NCBI RefSeq assembly: GCF_030577135.1
Contig: NZ_JAUIRR010000001.1
Span: forward strand, 124,001 to 188,000
DNA: 64,000 bases
Origin: Sulfurimonas sp. hsl 1-7
GTDB lineage: Bacteria; Campylobacterota; Campylobacteria; Campylobacterales; Sulfurimonadaceae
Direction of reading: 5' to 3'
A program made the translations under genes and the position numbers. The notes under the pieces were generated by a model that worked only from the letters and a program-made list of their open reading frames with translations, did not search any database and had not been told where the DNA came from. Position 1 is the stretch's first letter. Every line of letters starts with the position of its first letter. Positions 48,333-57,585 of the stretch are shown one piece after another.

Positions 48333-49478
48333 ATGAATGATTTTACATATTACAACCCGACTAAGATAGAGTTTGGTAAGGGTAAAGAGAAAAAGATAGG
48401 AACTTATATAAAAGAAGCAGGATATGATAGCGTTTTGCTTGTATATGGAACAGGAAGCATAAAAAAAGGTACGCTGTATGATGATACTATTGCTTCACTT
48501 AAAGAAGCAGGAGTTACATTTGAGGAGTTTGGCGGCATAGTTAGTAATCCAGTTCTTAGCAAAGTACAAGAAGGGGTGAAAATAGCCAAAGAGAAAAAAG
48601 TTCAAGCTGTCCTTGGTGTTGGCGGGGGTTCTGTCGCAGACTCTGTTAAAGCTATTGCCGCAGGTGCAAAATATGATGGAGATGTTTGGGACTTTTTTAT
48701 TCAAAAAGCACAGATCACAGAAGCTCTTCCTGTATTTACCGTGATGACGCTTGCCGCAACTGCGAGTGAAATGAATGGAAACTCGGTTATTACCAAGGAA
48801 GATACACAACAAAAATATTCAATTTCATCTGTACTTGTAAATCCGGTAGTCTCGGTTATTAATCCTGAATTGATGGCAACGGTCAGTAAAGATTATCTTG
48901 CATATTCAGCGGTAGATGCAATTGCCCATACTATAGAGGTTTATTTTACTGCCACGTCTCATCCAAACTTCAACTCTAGAATTGTAGAAGCTATCATTAA
49001 AACTATTATGGAAACAACGGAAATCTTAATTGAGAATCCTAATGATTATGAGGCTAGAGGTGAGTTCGCATGGGCAGCAACACAGGCACTAAACGGTCTG
49101 ACTCCGGCAGGAACACATGGCGGAAACTTTCCAAATCATATGATCGAGCATGCTCTTTCTGCTCTTTATAATGTACCTCACGGTGCAGGACTCTCAGTTG
49201 TTATTCCTGCATGGATGAAATGGTATAAAGAAAAAAATATTTCTCAGTTTGAACGTTTTGCAAAAGAGGTTTTTGATCTTAAAGATGCAGATGCGGGAAT
49301 AACTGCACTTGAATCGTGGTTTGAGAAGATAGGTTCACCCGTTACATTAAAGCAAGCGGGGATACCTGAAGAGGGGATAGCTGAGATTGCTGATAATGCT
49401 GCAGAGTTAGCTGCACTTTGGGGAATAGGGGAACTCTATAACAGTGAAACGATCGCAGAGATTCTCAAAAAAGCATAA
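48333..49478 (+). CDS. Iron-containing alcohol dehydrogenase (YqhD/BDH type)
   Basis: 381 residues. LGVGGGSVADSVKAIAAG is the nucleotide-binding loop; iron ligands are expected in AYSAVDAIAHTIE, in NHMIEHALSA and in NVPHGAGLS. The sequence fits the butanol dehydrogenase/YqhD group, which reduces aldehydes with NADPH. Real substrate unknown. Lone gene between rpsO and a bidirectional terminator; a weak -10 (GATAAT, 48287-48292) is the only promoter candidate. Confidence 0.92.
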   Translation: MNDFTYYNPTKIEFGKGKEKKIGTYIKEAGYDSVLLVYGTGSIKKGTLYDDTIASLKEAGVTFEEFGGIVSNPVLSKVQEGVKIAKEKKVQAVLGVGGGSVADSVKAIAAGAKYDGDVWDFFIQKAQITEALPVFTVMTLAATASEMNGNSVITKEDTQQKYSISSVLVNPVVSVINPELMATVSKDYLAYSAVDAIAHTIEVYFTATSHPNFNSRIVEAIIKTIMETTEILIENPNDYEARGEFAWAATQALNGLTPAGTHGGNFPNHMIEHALSALYNVPHGAGLSVVIPAWMKWYKEKNISQFERFAKEVFDLKDADAGITALESWFEKIGSPVTLKQAGIPEEGIAEIADNAAELAALWGIGELYNSETIAEILKKA

Positions 49479-49483
49479 AAAAA

Positions 49484-49525
49484 GGTGCAATATTAGTGGT
49501 ATTTGTACCACTTGCACCGTTTTTT
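49484..49525. terminator. Bidirectional terminator overlapping the end of the next gene
   Basis: GGTGCAA (49484-49490) pairs with TTGCACC (49512-49518), and an inner stem GTGGTA/TACCAC closes on TTTG. T runs follow on both strands. The hairpin covers the last codons of the minus-strand cysteine protein gene. Confidence 0.85.
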
Positions 49526-49774
49526 ATTTTTTATAGCATATATGTTATATGTAAATTTTCGTCCACAATCTTGACACTCAAAAGTAGCACGATTTTTTGC
49601 TTTGTTATATTTTACAAATAAAAAATTTCCTAGTTGATCGCCCGCTTTATAAACTGTTTTTTTATTTTGGGCATAAGATTCTTCAGCCAGTTTTGCATCT
49701 TCCTTTTGCTTCACTAGCCATGAGGGTTCTAGATCCTCTTCAAACTCATCTGTATCAACTGTATATTTATCCAT
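49493..49774 (-). CDS. Small CxxC protein, unknown
   Basis: 93 residues. An acidic, helical N-terminus (1-40), then a beta segment (NFLFVKYN) and the pair C67QDC70 with C87 near the end, a possible zinc knuckle lacking one visible ligand unless H93 serves. The basic tail KKRCKWYKYH is coded by the arms of a terminator hairpin. No family recognised. It follows kdsB by 24 bp on the same strand. Confidence 0.75.
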   Translation of the reverse strand: MDKYTVDTDEFEEDLEPSWLVKQKEDAKLAEESYAQNKKTVYKAGDQLGNFLFVKYNKAKNRATFECQDCGRKFTYNIYAIKNKKRCKWYKYH

Positions 49775-49798
49775 TTGAGTGAAAAATTGTAGAGATTA

Positions 49799-50515
49799 TT
49801 ATAAAAATATCTCTATTGCTCTTTCTAAATCTTCTTTCGTATCGATTCCAAACCCTGTTGAAGCAACTTTTACCATTGTTATCTTTTTACCGTGATAAAT
49901 AGCGCGTAGTTGTTCAAGTTTTTCTATGTCTTCGATCGGTGCATCACCTAAAGAACAAAACTCTTTTAAACTTTTTTTAGAAAATCCGTAGATCCCGATA
50001 TGGCCAAAATATTGTGCCCCTCCGCCTGCATTATATGGAATTTTTGCTCGTGAGAAATAGATAGCGTTGTGATTTGCATCCAGAACAACTTTTACAAGGT
50101 TAGGATCTTGGGCCGCTTCATCATTGATAGCGTTGTAACAACTCCCCATGATAAAATCTTCACCGTTTTCTTGAAGAGATTTGAGTCGTTTTTGTAAAGA
50201 CTCCACAACATCAGTTTCAATAAAAGGTTCATCGGCTTGTACATTAATGATAAGTTCATCATCGTCAAGATCTAAAAGAGTTGCACACTCATGGATTCTG
50301 TCTGTTCCGCTTTTATGTGTAGTAGATGTAAGCATCGCTTCTACGCCGTGTTCTTTACATATCTCCACTATCTTTTCATCGTCTGCAGCAACTACGACTC
50401 TATCTAGCTGGGCAACCCTTTTTGCCGTTCTTACAACCATAGGTAAACCACCTATATCTACTATAACTTTTTTTGGAAATCTTGTTGAGGCTAATCTCGC
50501 TGGAATAATTATCAT
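49799..50515 (-). CDS. kdsB: CMP-KDO synthetase
   Basis: 238 residues. MIIIPARLASTRFPKK is the CTP-binding signature, with INVQADEPFI and FGHIGIYGFSK later. It activates KDO for lipopolysaccharide inner core. Divergent from the methyltransferase; in C. jejuni kdsB lies near nadE and lpxK as I recall, but here it is apart. Confidence 0.95.
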   Translation of the reverse strand: MIIIPARLASTRFPKKVIVDIGGLPMVVRTAKRVAQLDRVVVAADDEKIVEICKEHGVEAMLTSTTHKSGTDRIHECATLLDLDDDELIINVQADEPFIETDVVESLQKRLKSLQENGEDFIMGSCYNAINDEAAQDPNLVKVVLDANHNAIYFSRAKIPYNAGGGAQYFGHIGIYGFSKKSLKEFCSLGDAPIEDIEKLEQLRAIYHGKKITMVKVASTGFGIDTKEDLERAIEIFL

Positions 50516-50536
50516 TTTGTTTTAAATCCCTTTTGA

Positions 50537-50554
50537 TATAATGCCACAATTATA
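50537..50554. promoter_or_regulatory. Interlocked divergent promoters of kdsB and the methyltransferase
   Basis: Plus strand TATAAT at 50537-50542 and minus strand extended -10 (TGT TATAAT) at 50549-50554. Each expected transcription start falls inside the other -10, so the two promoters probably cannot fire at once. Confidence 0.55.
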
Positions 50555-50578
50555 ACATAGTGCACATAAAGGAGTATA

Positions 50579-51274
50579 ATGATTTTACACCAGCCGGAAT
50601 CTGGATATTGCTACAACAGTGATTCTCTCTTCTTATACGATTTTATCGATAGTTTCAATCCTAAAGGGAGAGTCTTGGATGTTGGTGCAGGGTGTGGAAT
50701 TGTTGGTCTTTTAGTTGCACGTGATAATGAAAAAGTTATTTTAGAAGCTGTTGAGAAACAAGAGGCTTTTGTCTCTTATGCAGAAAAAAATGCGCAAGAA
50801 AACGGTATAGAATATAAAGTCTATCATACTGATTTTACATCTTTGGAGGTGGAGGAGAAATATGATTACATCATATCAAACCCACCGTTTTATCCATCGG
50901 GTGCTCAAAAAAGTGCGAATGATATGTTGTTTCATGCAAGGTATGACGTAAATTTGCCGATGGAAGTGTTTTTTAAAAAAGTTTCACAACTTTTAAAACC
51001 GAAATCTCACTTTATCTTTTGTTACGATGCAACGCAGTTTGGGCGTGTATGTGCAGAGCTTGATAAAGTGAAGATGAGAGTGGTAGATGTACGTTTCGTA
51101 CATCCAAAAGTAGATCGTGCAGCTTCTATTGTTATGATTCATGCTAGAAACGGTTCAAACTCTTTGATGAAAGTTTGGCCGCCGTTTATCAGTTTTGAGG
51201 GTAACGAGCAAAGTGAAGAATCAAAAAAAATTTATAAAAAAGCGTCAACACAGAGTATAAAATGTCAGATATAA
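50579..51274 (+). CDS. TrmN6/YfiC-like adenine N6-methyltransferase
   Basis: 231 residues. SAM loop VLDVGAGCGIVGLLV and the N6-methyltransferase signature NPPFYPSG. This fits the tRNA1(Val) A37 m6A enzyme family; the exact target is not shown by sequence. AAGGAG precedes the ATG. Overlaps the YkgJ gene by 13 bp. Confidence 0.85.
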   Translation: MILHQPESGYCYNSDSLFLYDFIDSFNPKGRVLDVGAGCGIVGLLVARDNEKVILEAVEKQEAFVSYAEKNAQENGIEYKVYHTDFTSLEVEEKYDYIISNPPFYPSGAQKSANDMLFHARYDVNLPMEVFFKKVSQLLKPKSHFIFCYDATQFGRVCAELDKVKMRVVDVRFVHPKVDRAASIVMIHARNGSNSLMKVWPPFISFEGNEQSEESKKIYKKASTQSIKCQI

Positions 51275-51642
51275 TAAAACAAGATGGATTCCCTTATGGT
51301 TTTACACCCTCAGCGTGTGAAACTTGTGAAGGGAGATGTTGTACGGGTGAGAGTGGATATATCTACGTCACAAAGAGTGAGATATTTGCGATCGCAGATC
51401 TTTTAGAGATGGATGTTAATGATTTTGCGATAAAATATCTCTTTAAAAAAGGGTATAAATACTCTATAAAAGAGAAAAAAGTCGGAGACTCTTACGAGTG
51501 TGTATTTTACGATAAAGAGTCTAACGGATGTCAGATCTATGAAGCACGTCCAACGCAGTGTAGAACTTTTCCGTTTTGGGATTATTTTAAAACAAGGGTG
51601 CAAGAAGTTAAAGATGAGTGCCCAGGGATAGTAGATGTATAA
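51262..51642 (+). CDS. YkgJ family cysteine-cluster protein
   Basis: 126 residues. Cysteines stand as ACETCEGRCCTGESG near the N-terminus and CQIYEARPTQCRTFPFW later, the CxxCxxxCC ... C(8)C pattern of YkgJ/UPF0153 proteins, thought to bind zinc or an Fe-S cluster. Function unknown. It is embedded between the methyltransferase and the TPR lipoprotein with overlaps on both sides. Confidence 0.88.
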   Translation: MSDIIKQDGFPYGFTPSACETCEGRCCTGESGYIYVTKSEIFAIADLLEMDVNDFAIKYLFKKGYKYSIKEKKVGDSYECVFYDKESNGCQIYEARPTQCRTFPFWDYFKTRVQEVKDECPGIVDV

Positions 51643-52921
51643 AATTTTTTTGCTTCTGTTTGTTTCAATCTTCTTTATCTCTTGTGCAACAACACACGAG
51701 AATAAACTTACACCAAATGAAAAAGCATTTGATGAAGAAGATACCTATATTATGTTCGCTTTACGTGCCGAGCAGGTAAAAAGTTATCAAACAGCAGCTA
51801 AACTTTTTGCTCAGTTGTATGACAAGTCACAAAAAAAAGAGTACTTGTATAGATCTGTGCAAAACAGATATCTTGCAAAAGATTACAATACTACTATCGA
51901 AATTATCAATCGTTATTTAGAATATGAACCAAACGATCGAAAATTGCAAAGATATAAGATAGGTTCTCTTGCGGAATCCGGAAATATATCTGAAGCGATC
52001 TCGTTAGCACTTCTCCTTTCAAAACAAACACAGCAACCTGATGATTATATCCTCACGGCAGATGTATATATTAAAAACCGTCAGTATGAAGAAGCGTTGC
52101 AGTATCTTGAGAGTGCTTATGCTAAAGAATATAATGAGAAGATATTAGATAAAATAGCGATCATATTATATGTAAACTTATCACGAAAAAAAGATGCTAT
52201 AGCAGAGCTTGAAACACATTCAAGGATGCATGGATGTTCAGAACTGATTTGTAACAGACTCATTGGAATCTATAGTAATGAAAATGATATTGATGGATTA
52301 TTGAGCGTATATAAACGTAAGTACTCTTTAGACAAAGAGAGTGAAGTAGCTAAAAAAATTATTCAGATATACGGTTATACAAGAGATTATGTTAAGTTGA
52401 TGAACTTTTTGGAAGAGAGTGGTGAAGATGAGGAACTTTTACTACAACTTTATCTTTCGGCAAAAGATTTTAAAAAAGCATATCTTTTAGCTTCTAAACT
52501 CTATAAGAAAGAGAACTCTTTAGAGTATCTTGGTCAAAGTGCAATTTATGAGTATGAAGCAAATAAAGCAGACCTCAATAAAAAAGTTTTGAAGAGTGTA
52601 GTCTCTAAGTTAACTAAAGTGGTAGCGAATAAAAATGACACTCTTTATAAAAACTATCTTGGATATATCTTGATAGACCATGAGATAGATATTAAAAAAG
52701 GTATGAAGTATATCCGAGAAGTATTAAAAGTAAAACCGAAATCGGGATACTATTTAGACTCATTGGCATGGGGGTACTACAAACTTGGGCAATGTAAAAA
52801 AGCCAAAAAGTTAATGCTTAAGGTGAAAACTTTGGAGGGTGGAGATGATCCTGAAGTGGATCTGCACATGAAAAAGATAAATGAATGTTTAAAAAAACAA
52901 ATTTTGAAGAGGAAAAAATAA
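51635..52921 (+). CDS. TPR-repeat lipoprotein
   Basis: 428 residues. A lipoprotein signal (FISCATTHENK, lipobox cysteine at about 18) precedes helical repeats. TPR-like units are clearest at about 125-165 (DDYILTADVYIKNRQYEEAL) and 350-395 (LDSLAWGYYKLGQCKKAKKL). Likely an outer- or inner-membrane-anchored scaffold in the periplasm; partner unknown. Overlaps the YkgJ gene by 8 bp and is 3 bp before trpC. Confidence 0.85.
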   Translation: MYKIFLLLFVSIFFISCATTHENKLTPNEKAFDEEDTYIMFALRAEQVKSYQTAAKLFAQLYDKSQKKEYLYRSVQNRYLAKDYNTTIEIINRYLEYEPNDRKLQRYKIGSLAESGNISEAISLALLLSKQTQQPDDYILTADVYIKNRQYEEALQYLESAYAKEYNEKILDKIAIILYVNLSRKKDAIAELETHSRMHGCSELICNRLIGIYSNENDIDGLLSVYKRKYSLDKESEVAKKIIQIYGYTRDYVKLMNFLEESGEDEELLLQLYLSAKDFKKAYLLASKLYKKENSLEYLGQSAIYEYEANKADLNKKVLKSVVSKLTKVVANKNDTLYKNYLGYILIDHEIDIKKGMKYIREVLKVKPKSGYYLDSLAWGYYKLGQCKKAKKLMLKVKTLEGGDDPEVDLHMKKINECLKKQILKRKK

Positions 52922-52924
52922 AGA

Positions 52925-53722
52925 ATGATTTTAGATGATATTATCAAAAAAACAAAAGAAGATTTAGAAAAAAGGGAAAAAGAGTTCTCTATGGATTGGT
53001 TAGGACGCTCATTGGCGTTTAATGCTAGACAACCAAGAGATGTTTTCCCATACCTTACTGCAACTGAGGAAGATCCGTATAGAATTATCTCCGAAGTAAA
53101 AAAAGCTTCTCCGTCTAAAGGTGTTATTCGCGAAGACTTCGATCCTTTAGCTATAGCTCAGGCATATGAGAGAGGGGGAGCTAGTGCTATCTCTGTACTT
53201 ACCGAACCACACTTCTTCCAAGGAAGTTTAGATTATTTAGCTGGTATTAGAAGATATGTAGGGATTCCACTACTTAGAAAAGATTTTATTGTTTCAAAAT
53301 ATCAGATTTTAGAAGCGATGGTGTACGGGGCTGACTTTATCCTTTTAATTGCAGCTGCACTGTCTAAAAAAGAGTTAAAAGAGCTTTTAGCATACACAAG
53401 ACACCTTGGTATGGAAGCGTTAGTTGAGGTTCATGATAAATCGGATCTTGTAAAAGCTATCTATGCGGGAAGTGATATCATCGGTATTAATCATAGAAAC
53501 CTGCAAACTTTTGAGATGGATATGGAGCTTTCTTACAAACTTATTCCATTGATTCCAAACGGTAAAGTGATTGTAGCTGAGAGCGGTATCTATGAACACG
53601 GTCAGTTAGAAGATCTTAGCAAAGCTGGTGTAGATGCTTTCTTAGTTGGTGAGTCTTTAATGCGTCAAGATGATGAAGAGGCAGCTCTAAAAACACTTAA
53701 GTACGGTAGTACAGGAAAATAG
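52925..53722 (+). CDS. trpC: Indole-3-glycerol phosphate synthase
   Basis: 265 residues. [38 protein letters not shown] and VAESGI are IGPS motifs of the TIM barrel, including the catalytic lysines. It closes the indole ring in tryptophan synthesis. Stands apart from other trp genes. 2 bp before dapE. Confidence 0.97.
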   Translation: MILDDIIKKTKEDLEKREKEFSMDWLGRSLAFNARQPRDVFPYLTATEEDPYRIISEVKKASPSKGVIREDFDPLAIAQAYERGGASAISVLTEPHFFQGSLDYLAGIRRYVGIPLLRKDFIVSKYQILEAMVYGADFILLIAAALSKKELKELLAYTRHLGMEALVEVHDKSDLVKAIYAGSDIIGINHRNLQTFEMDMELSYKLIPLIPNGKVIVAESGIYEHGQLEDLSKAGVDAFLVGESLMRQDDEEAALKTLKYGSTGK

Positions 53723-53724
53723 TT

Positions 53725-54825
53725 TTGCAAATTATTGAATTATTTAAGTACCTGATCAATTCAAAAAGTGAAACTCCGGATGACGGTGGCTTATTACTTT
53801 TTATTGAAGATTACTTACCTGGTTTTACAGCTGTTAGAGTTGACGTCGAAGATGTAAAAAATCTTTTTATTTATAAAAAGTTCGGGGATGGCGATCATCT
53901 TTGTTTTGCAGGGCATGTAGATGTGGTTCCGGCAGGAAAAGGTTGGGATAGCGATCCTTATCAAGCTATGGAAAAAGACGGTTACATTTACGGTCGCGGT
54001 ACACAAGATATGAAAAGCGGAGTAGCGGCATTTACACAGGCTGTAAATGAAGCAAGTAGTTTTAACGGGACACTTTCTCTGTTACTTACATCTGATGAAG
54101 AGGGTGATGCAATCAACGGAACCGTGAAAGTGTTGGAGTACCTAAGAGAAAAAGAGATGCTACCCGATTATTGTGTTGTAGCCGAACCGACATGTGAAGA
54201 GAACTTTGGAGATGCTATTAAAGTAGGGCGTCGCGGTTCGATCAACGGATACATCACTATTAAAGGGAAGCAGGGTCATGCCGCTTATCCTGAAAAAGCG
54301 ATCAATCCGATTCATCAAATCTCACGTGTACTCGGTGAGATGGCCGGAGTAGATTTAGATAACGGTGATGAGCATTTTGCTCCTTCAAAGTTTGTAGTAA
54401 CAGATATAAGAGCAGGTATGCAGGTTACAAATGTAACTCCAAATGAGCTTAATATGATGTTTAATGTAAGAAACAACACAAAAACAACTCAAGAAGAGAT
54501 CAAAGCATTTGTAGAAAAATATTTAGGGGAACTTGATTACGAGCTCAGACTTACTCAAGGCTCTTATCCGTTTAAAACAGATACCGATACAAAAATTGTA
54601 AAGAAGATAGATCAAGCTATAGAAAATGTAACATCTATAAAGCCTAAACATTCAACGGCAGGCGGAACAAGTGATGCACGTTTTATCTCTGCGTTTGGAG
54701 TTGATGTGGTAGAATTTGGTGTCAAAAATGACACTATTCACTCAGTAAATGAAAGAACTTCAAAAAAAGAGGTTGAGGACTTATGTCAAGTTTTCAAAAC
54801 TTTGATTGAAATATGGGATAAGTAA
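53725..54825 (+). CDS. dapE: Succinyl-diaminopimelate desuccinylase
   Basis: 366 residues, start TTG 53725. Metal motifs FAGHVDVVPAG, GRGTQDMKSG and TSDEEGDAINGT, and AGGTSDARF near the end, are those of M20 DapE. It makes L,L-diaminopimelate for lysine and peptidoglycan. Directly after trpC, directly before the thioredoxin-like gene. Confidence 0.95.
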   Translation: MQIIELFKYLINSKSETPDDGGLLLFIEDYLPGFTAVRVDVEDVKNLFIYKKFGDGDHLCFAGHVDVVPAGKGWDSDPYQAMEKDGYIYGRGTQDMKSGVAAFTQAVNEASSFNGTLSLLLTSDEEGDAINGTVKVLEYLREKEMLPDYCVVAEPTCEENFGDAIKVGRRGSINGYITIKGKQGHAAYPEKAINPIHQISRVLGEMAGVDLDNGDEHFAPSKFVVTDIRAGMQVTNVTPNELNMMFNVRNNTKTTQEEIKAFVEKYLGELDYELRLTQGSYPFKTDTDTKIVKKIDQAIENVTSIKPKHSTAGGTSDARFISAFGVDVVEFGVKNDTIHSVNERTSKKEVEDLCQVFKTLIEIWDK

Positions 54826-54826
54826 T

Positions 54827-55228
54827 ATGAAAAAAATAGTTTTAATTTTAGCCATAACCTATTCATTATTCGCTTCAGGAATTGACTGGCCACATGATTA
54901 TAAACAAGCATTGGTAGAGGCAAAAAAATCAAATAAGCTTGTGTATGTACTTTTAACATCGGATAATTGTAGATGGTGTAGAAGATTTGAGAACACAACT
55001 CTTCAAGAAAAAGCTATACAAGAGAGATTGGCACAAGAGTTTATTGTTGTTCATATCTCCAGAGATCGTGATTTTGTACCAAAGAATTTTGAAACAACAC
55101 CGGTTCCGAGACACTATTTTGTAAATAGCGACGGAGAGATTGTATATGAATCTTTAGGACACCGTGGTGTTGAATGTTTTGAAGCATTCATGGACGGTGC
55201 TCAAGATGAGATAAAAGTAAATAAATAA
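54827..55228 (+). CDS. Periplasmic thioredoxin-like protein (CxxC)
   Basis: 133 residues from ATG 54827, chosen over 54806 because it directly begins a signal peptide (MKKIVLILAITYSLFAS) and has GGATAAG-like bases upstream. Redox motif SDNCRWCRRFE, then PVPRHYFVNSDGEIVYE with a cis-Pro, the thioredoxin_7/DUF255-like fold. Probably reduces or oxidises periplasmic thiols. It follows dapE by 1 bp. Confidence 0.85.
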   Translation: MKKIVLILAITYSLFASGIDWPHDYKQALVEAKKSNKLVYVLLTSDNCRWCRRFENTTLQEKAIQERLAQEFIVVHISRDRDFVPKNFETTPVPRHYFVNSDGEIVYESLGHRGVECFEAFMDGAQDEIKVNK

Positions 55229-55240
55229 GGAGAAAAATAA

Positions 55241-55624
55241 ATGAAATTTGTACAAACTAATAATGCACCTTCAGCGATAGGACCATACTCTCAAGCAGTA
55301 GCGGTAAACGGTATGGTTTACACTTCAGGGCAGATAGCCCTTAAACCGGATGGGAGTGATGAACTACTCAAAGAAGATGTAGTGGTTCAAGCTGTTCAGG
55401 TACTAAGAAACCTAGAGGCAGTTTTAACTGAAGCAGGAAGTGCTATGGATAAAGTTATTAAAACAACAATCTTTTTAGCAGATATGGATGACTTTGTAAC
55501 AGTAAATGAGATCTATGCGGAAGCTTTCGGTACTCATAAACCGGCACGCTCAACAGTTGCGGTAAAAACTTTACCAAAAAACGCACTTGTTGAGATAGAT
55601 GCTATAGCTTTATTAAACGATTAA
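55241..55624 (+). CDS. ridA: RidA family deaminase
   Basis: 127 residues. NAPSAIGPYSQAVAVNG at the start and KPARSTVAVKTLPKNALVEI at the end hold the conserved arginine and glutamate. RidA hydrolyses reactive enamines and imines made by PLP enzymes. AAGGAG lies before the ATG. Last gene of the trpC-dapE run. Confidence 0.95.
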   Translation: MKFVQTNNAPSAIGPYSQAVAVNGMVYTSGQIALKPDGSDELLKEDVVVQAVQVLRNLEAVLTEAGSAMDKVIKTTIFLADMDDFVTVNEIYAEAFGTHKPARSTVAVKTLPKNALVEIDAIALLND

Positions 55625-55647
55625 ACTAAACTTAAAGCTTAGTTGGG

Positions 55648-55653
55648 TATAAT
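55648..55653 (+). promoter_or_regulatory. -10 element of rplU-rpmA
   Basis: TATAAT 46 bp upstream of the rplU ATG; a second TATAAT (55681-55686) is too near the start to be the main one. AAGGA precedes the ATG. Confidence 0.6.
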
Positions 55654-55699
55654 TCCGCACTTTTTGTAGAAATACATATATATAATTTAAGGACCATAG

Positions 55700-56008
55700 A
55701 TGTACGCAATTATTAAAAATGGTGGTAAGCAATATAAAGTTCAAGAGGGTGATGTTCTAGATTTTGACAGAATGTCTCTTGAGCCAGAAGCTACTATTGA
55801 GATCAAAGAAGTTTTAGCAGTAAATGCTGGTGAGCTTAAAGTTGGAGCTCCATATGTAGATGGCGCTGTTGTAACTGCTGAGGTAATTAGTGAAGGTCGT
55901 GACAAAAAAGTTATCACTTTCAAAAAACGTCGTCGTAAAGACAGTAAAGTAAAACGTGGTTTCAGAAGAGATCACACTCGTGTTCGTATCACGAAAATCG
56001 CTGCATAA
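55700..56008 (+). CDS. rplU: Ribosomal protein bL21
   Basis: 102 residues. [20 protein letters not shown] and [20 protein letters not shown] are L21 signatures. It binds 23S rRNA. Paired with rpmA 27 bp later, the universal order. Confidence 0.98.
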   Translation: MYAIIKNGGKQYKVQEGDVLDFDRMSLEPEATIEIKEVLAVNAGELKVGAPYVDGAVVTAEVISEGRDKKVITFKKRRRKDSKVKRGFRRDHTRVRITKIAA

Positions 56009-56035
56009 GCTTTAAACTAATAGAGGAGACGCAAG

Positions 56036-56293
56036 ATGGCACATAAGAAAGGTCAGGGTAGTACACAGAATAACCGTGATTCAGCAGGTCGTAGACTTGG
56101 TGTAAAAAAATTTGGTGGTGAAAGTGTTGTTGCTGGTAACATCATTATTCGTCAAAGAGGAACAAAAGTTCACCCAGGTAAAAACGTAGGTATGGGTAAA
56201 GATCACACTATCTATGCTTTAGTTGACGGTGTTGTTACTTTTGAAAGAAAAGATAAGAAACGTAAACAAGTTTCTATCGTTCCTGCTGCATAA
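56036..56293 (+). CDS. rpmA: Ribosomal protein bL27
   Basis: 85 residues. Begins [20 protein letters not shown]; no N-terminal cleavage extension, so the flexible tail reaching the peptidyl-transferase centre begins at the Met. Followed by a strong terminator. Confidence 0.98.
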   Translation: MAHKKGQGSTQNNRDSAGRRLGVKKFGGESVVAGNIIIRQRGTKVHPGKNVGMGKDHTIYALVDGVVTFERKDKKRKQVSIVPAA

Positions 56294-56306
56294 TTCTACT
56301 TTTAAT

Positions 56307-56334
56307 ATTTGAGCTTCGGCTCAGATATTTTTTT
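56307..56334 (+). terminator. Terminator after rpmA
   Basis: ATTTGAGC (56307-56314), TTCG tetraloop, GCTCAGAT (56319-56326), then ATTTTTTT. A textbook intrinsic terminator. Confidence 0.92.
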
Positions 56335-56481
56335 AACTTCGGAAAATTTTCCAAAATACTCAAATTTAAAATATTTAATAATCTACTTTATAAACGTTTA
56401 GTGTATTGTTAAGTATTCGTTGGTTAATATTTGAAAAAAATATTGACTTTTTAAAACTAAATATTAATATTAGGAGTTCAC
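56335..56481. promoter_or_regulatory. AT-rich leader region of the obgE unit
   Basis: No gene here. A perfect palindrome GGAAAATTTTCC lies at 56341-56352, and TTGACT at 56443-56448 resembles a -35 with a weak TAATAT (56465-56470) at 16 bp. TAGGAG precedes the obgE start. Confidence 0.4.
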
Positions 56482-57585
56482 TTGTTCACAGATAGTGTCG
56501 AATTAACAGTCTCATCGGGAAAAGGTGGTATGGGTTGTGTAGCTTTTCGTCGTGAAAAGTTTGTACTAAACGGTGGTCCAAACGGTGGTGACGGTGGAAA
56601 AGGTGGAGACATCTGGTTCAAGTGTGATAACAATACACACACACTTTCCCATTTTCAGAGAAAAATGCATATAAAAGCAGATAACGGTCGTCCGGGTGAA
56701 GGCTCAAATATGACGGGAAAATCTGGTGCCAAAAAGATTATTATTGTACCGCCGGGGACACAAGTTGTTGACACAGAAACAGGTGAAGTACTTCTTGACC
56801 TTGTAAAAGACGGTGAAGAGTTTAGATTTTTAGAAGGTGGAAAAGGTGGACTTGGTAATACACACTTTAAATCACCGACAAATCAAAGACCGACATATGC
56901 ACAGCCTGGACAAAAGGGTGAAACTCGTTCTATAAAACTAGAGTTAAAACTGATCGCTGATGTTGGACTTGTAGGATTCCCTAATGTTGGAAAATCTACT
57001 TTAATCTCAACTGTATCAAACGCACGTCCAGAGATCGCAAACTATGAATTTACGACATTGACACCAAAACTGGGTCAAGTAAACATTGGTGATTATGAGT
57101 CGTTTGTTATGGCAGATATTCCTGGAATTATCGGTGGGGCTCATGAGGGGAAAGGTTTAGGGATTCAGTTCTTACGTCATATTGAAAGAACTAAAACACT
57201 TCTGTTTATGATTGATCTTGCTTCATACAGAGACTTAAAAGAGCAGATCGATGTTTTACGTCAAGAAGTGGCAGCATTTTCTGAAAAACTCGGTACTTCA
57301 AAATATGCTATCGCATTAACACGTGTAGATATTATTGCTCCGGATGATGTGAATGAACTTGTAAGTAGTTTTATAAAAATGATGGATCTTGAACCTAGTA
57401 AACATAGTGAATTTGATTTTGATAAAAACTTACCGTATTATATTCAAGAAACTGTTGATGAAACATTAGGGTACGATAGAGAAAAACCATACTTTATTTT
57501 ACCGATATCTTCAGCAATCAATAAAAATATAGAGGGTTTAAAATACGCTCTATTTAATCTTGTACAAAGTGATAGAAAAGAGTAA
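56482..57585 (+). CDS. obgE: Obg GTPase
   Basis: 367 residues, start TTG 56482 with TAGGAG upstream. The glycine-rich Obg fold at 1-157 ([16 protein letters not shown]) precedes a GTPase domain with GFPNVGKST and the G3 DIPG. Obg acts in ribosome maturation and growth control. The stop overlaps the proB start by one base. Confidence 0.97.
   Translation: MFTDSVELTVSSGKGGMGCVAFRREKFVLNGGPNGGDGGKGGDIWFKCDNNTHTLSHFQRKMHIKADNGRPGEGSNMTGKSGAKKIIIVPPGTQVVDTETGEVLLDLVKDGEEFRFLEGGKGGLGNTHFKSPTNQRPTYAQPGQKGETRSIKLELKLIADVGLVGFPNVGKSTLISTVSNARPEIANYEFTTLTPKLGQVNIGDYESFVMADIPGIIGGAHEGKGLGIQFLRHIERTKTLLFMIDLASYRDLKEQIDVLRQEVAAFSEKLGTSKYAIALTRVDIIAPDDVNELVSSFIKMMDLEPSKHSEFDFDKNLPYYIQETVDETLGYDREKPYFILPISSAINKNIEGLKYALFNLVQSDRKE

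Noticed and set aside
54806-54826. Upstream start for the thioredoxin-like protein.
   Set aside because: It would put polar residues before the signal peptide and overlap dapE; ATG 54827 is better placed.
55624-55644. AACTAA/TTAGTT inverted repeat after ridA as a terminator.
   Set aside because: Six weak pairs without a T run; the rplU promoter begins right after it.
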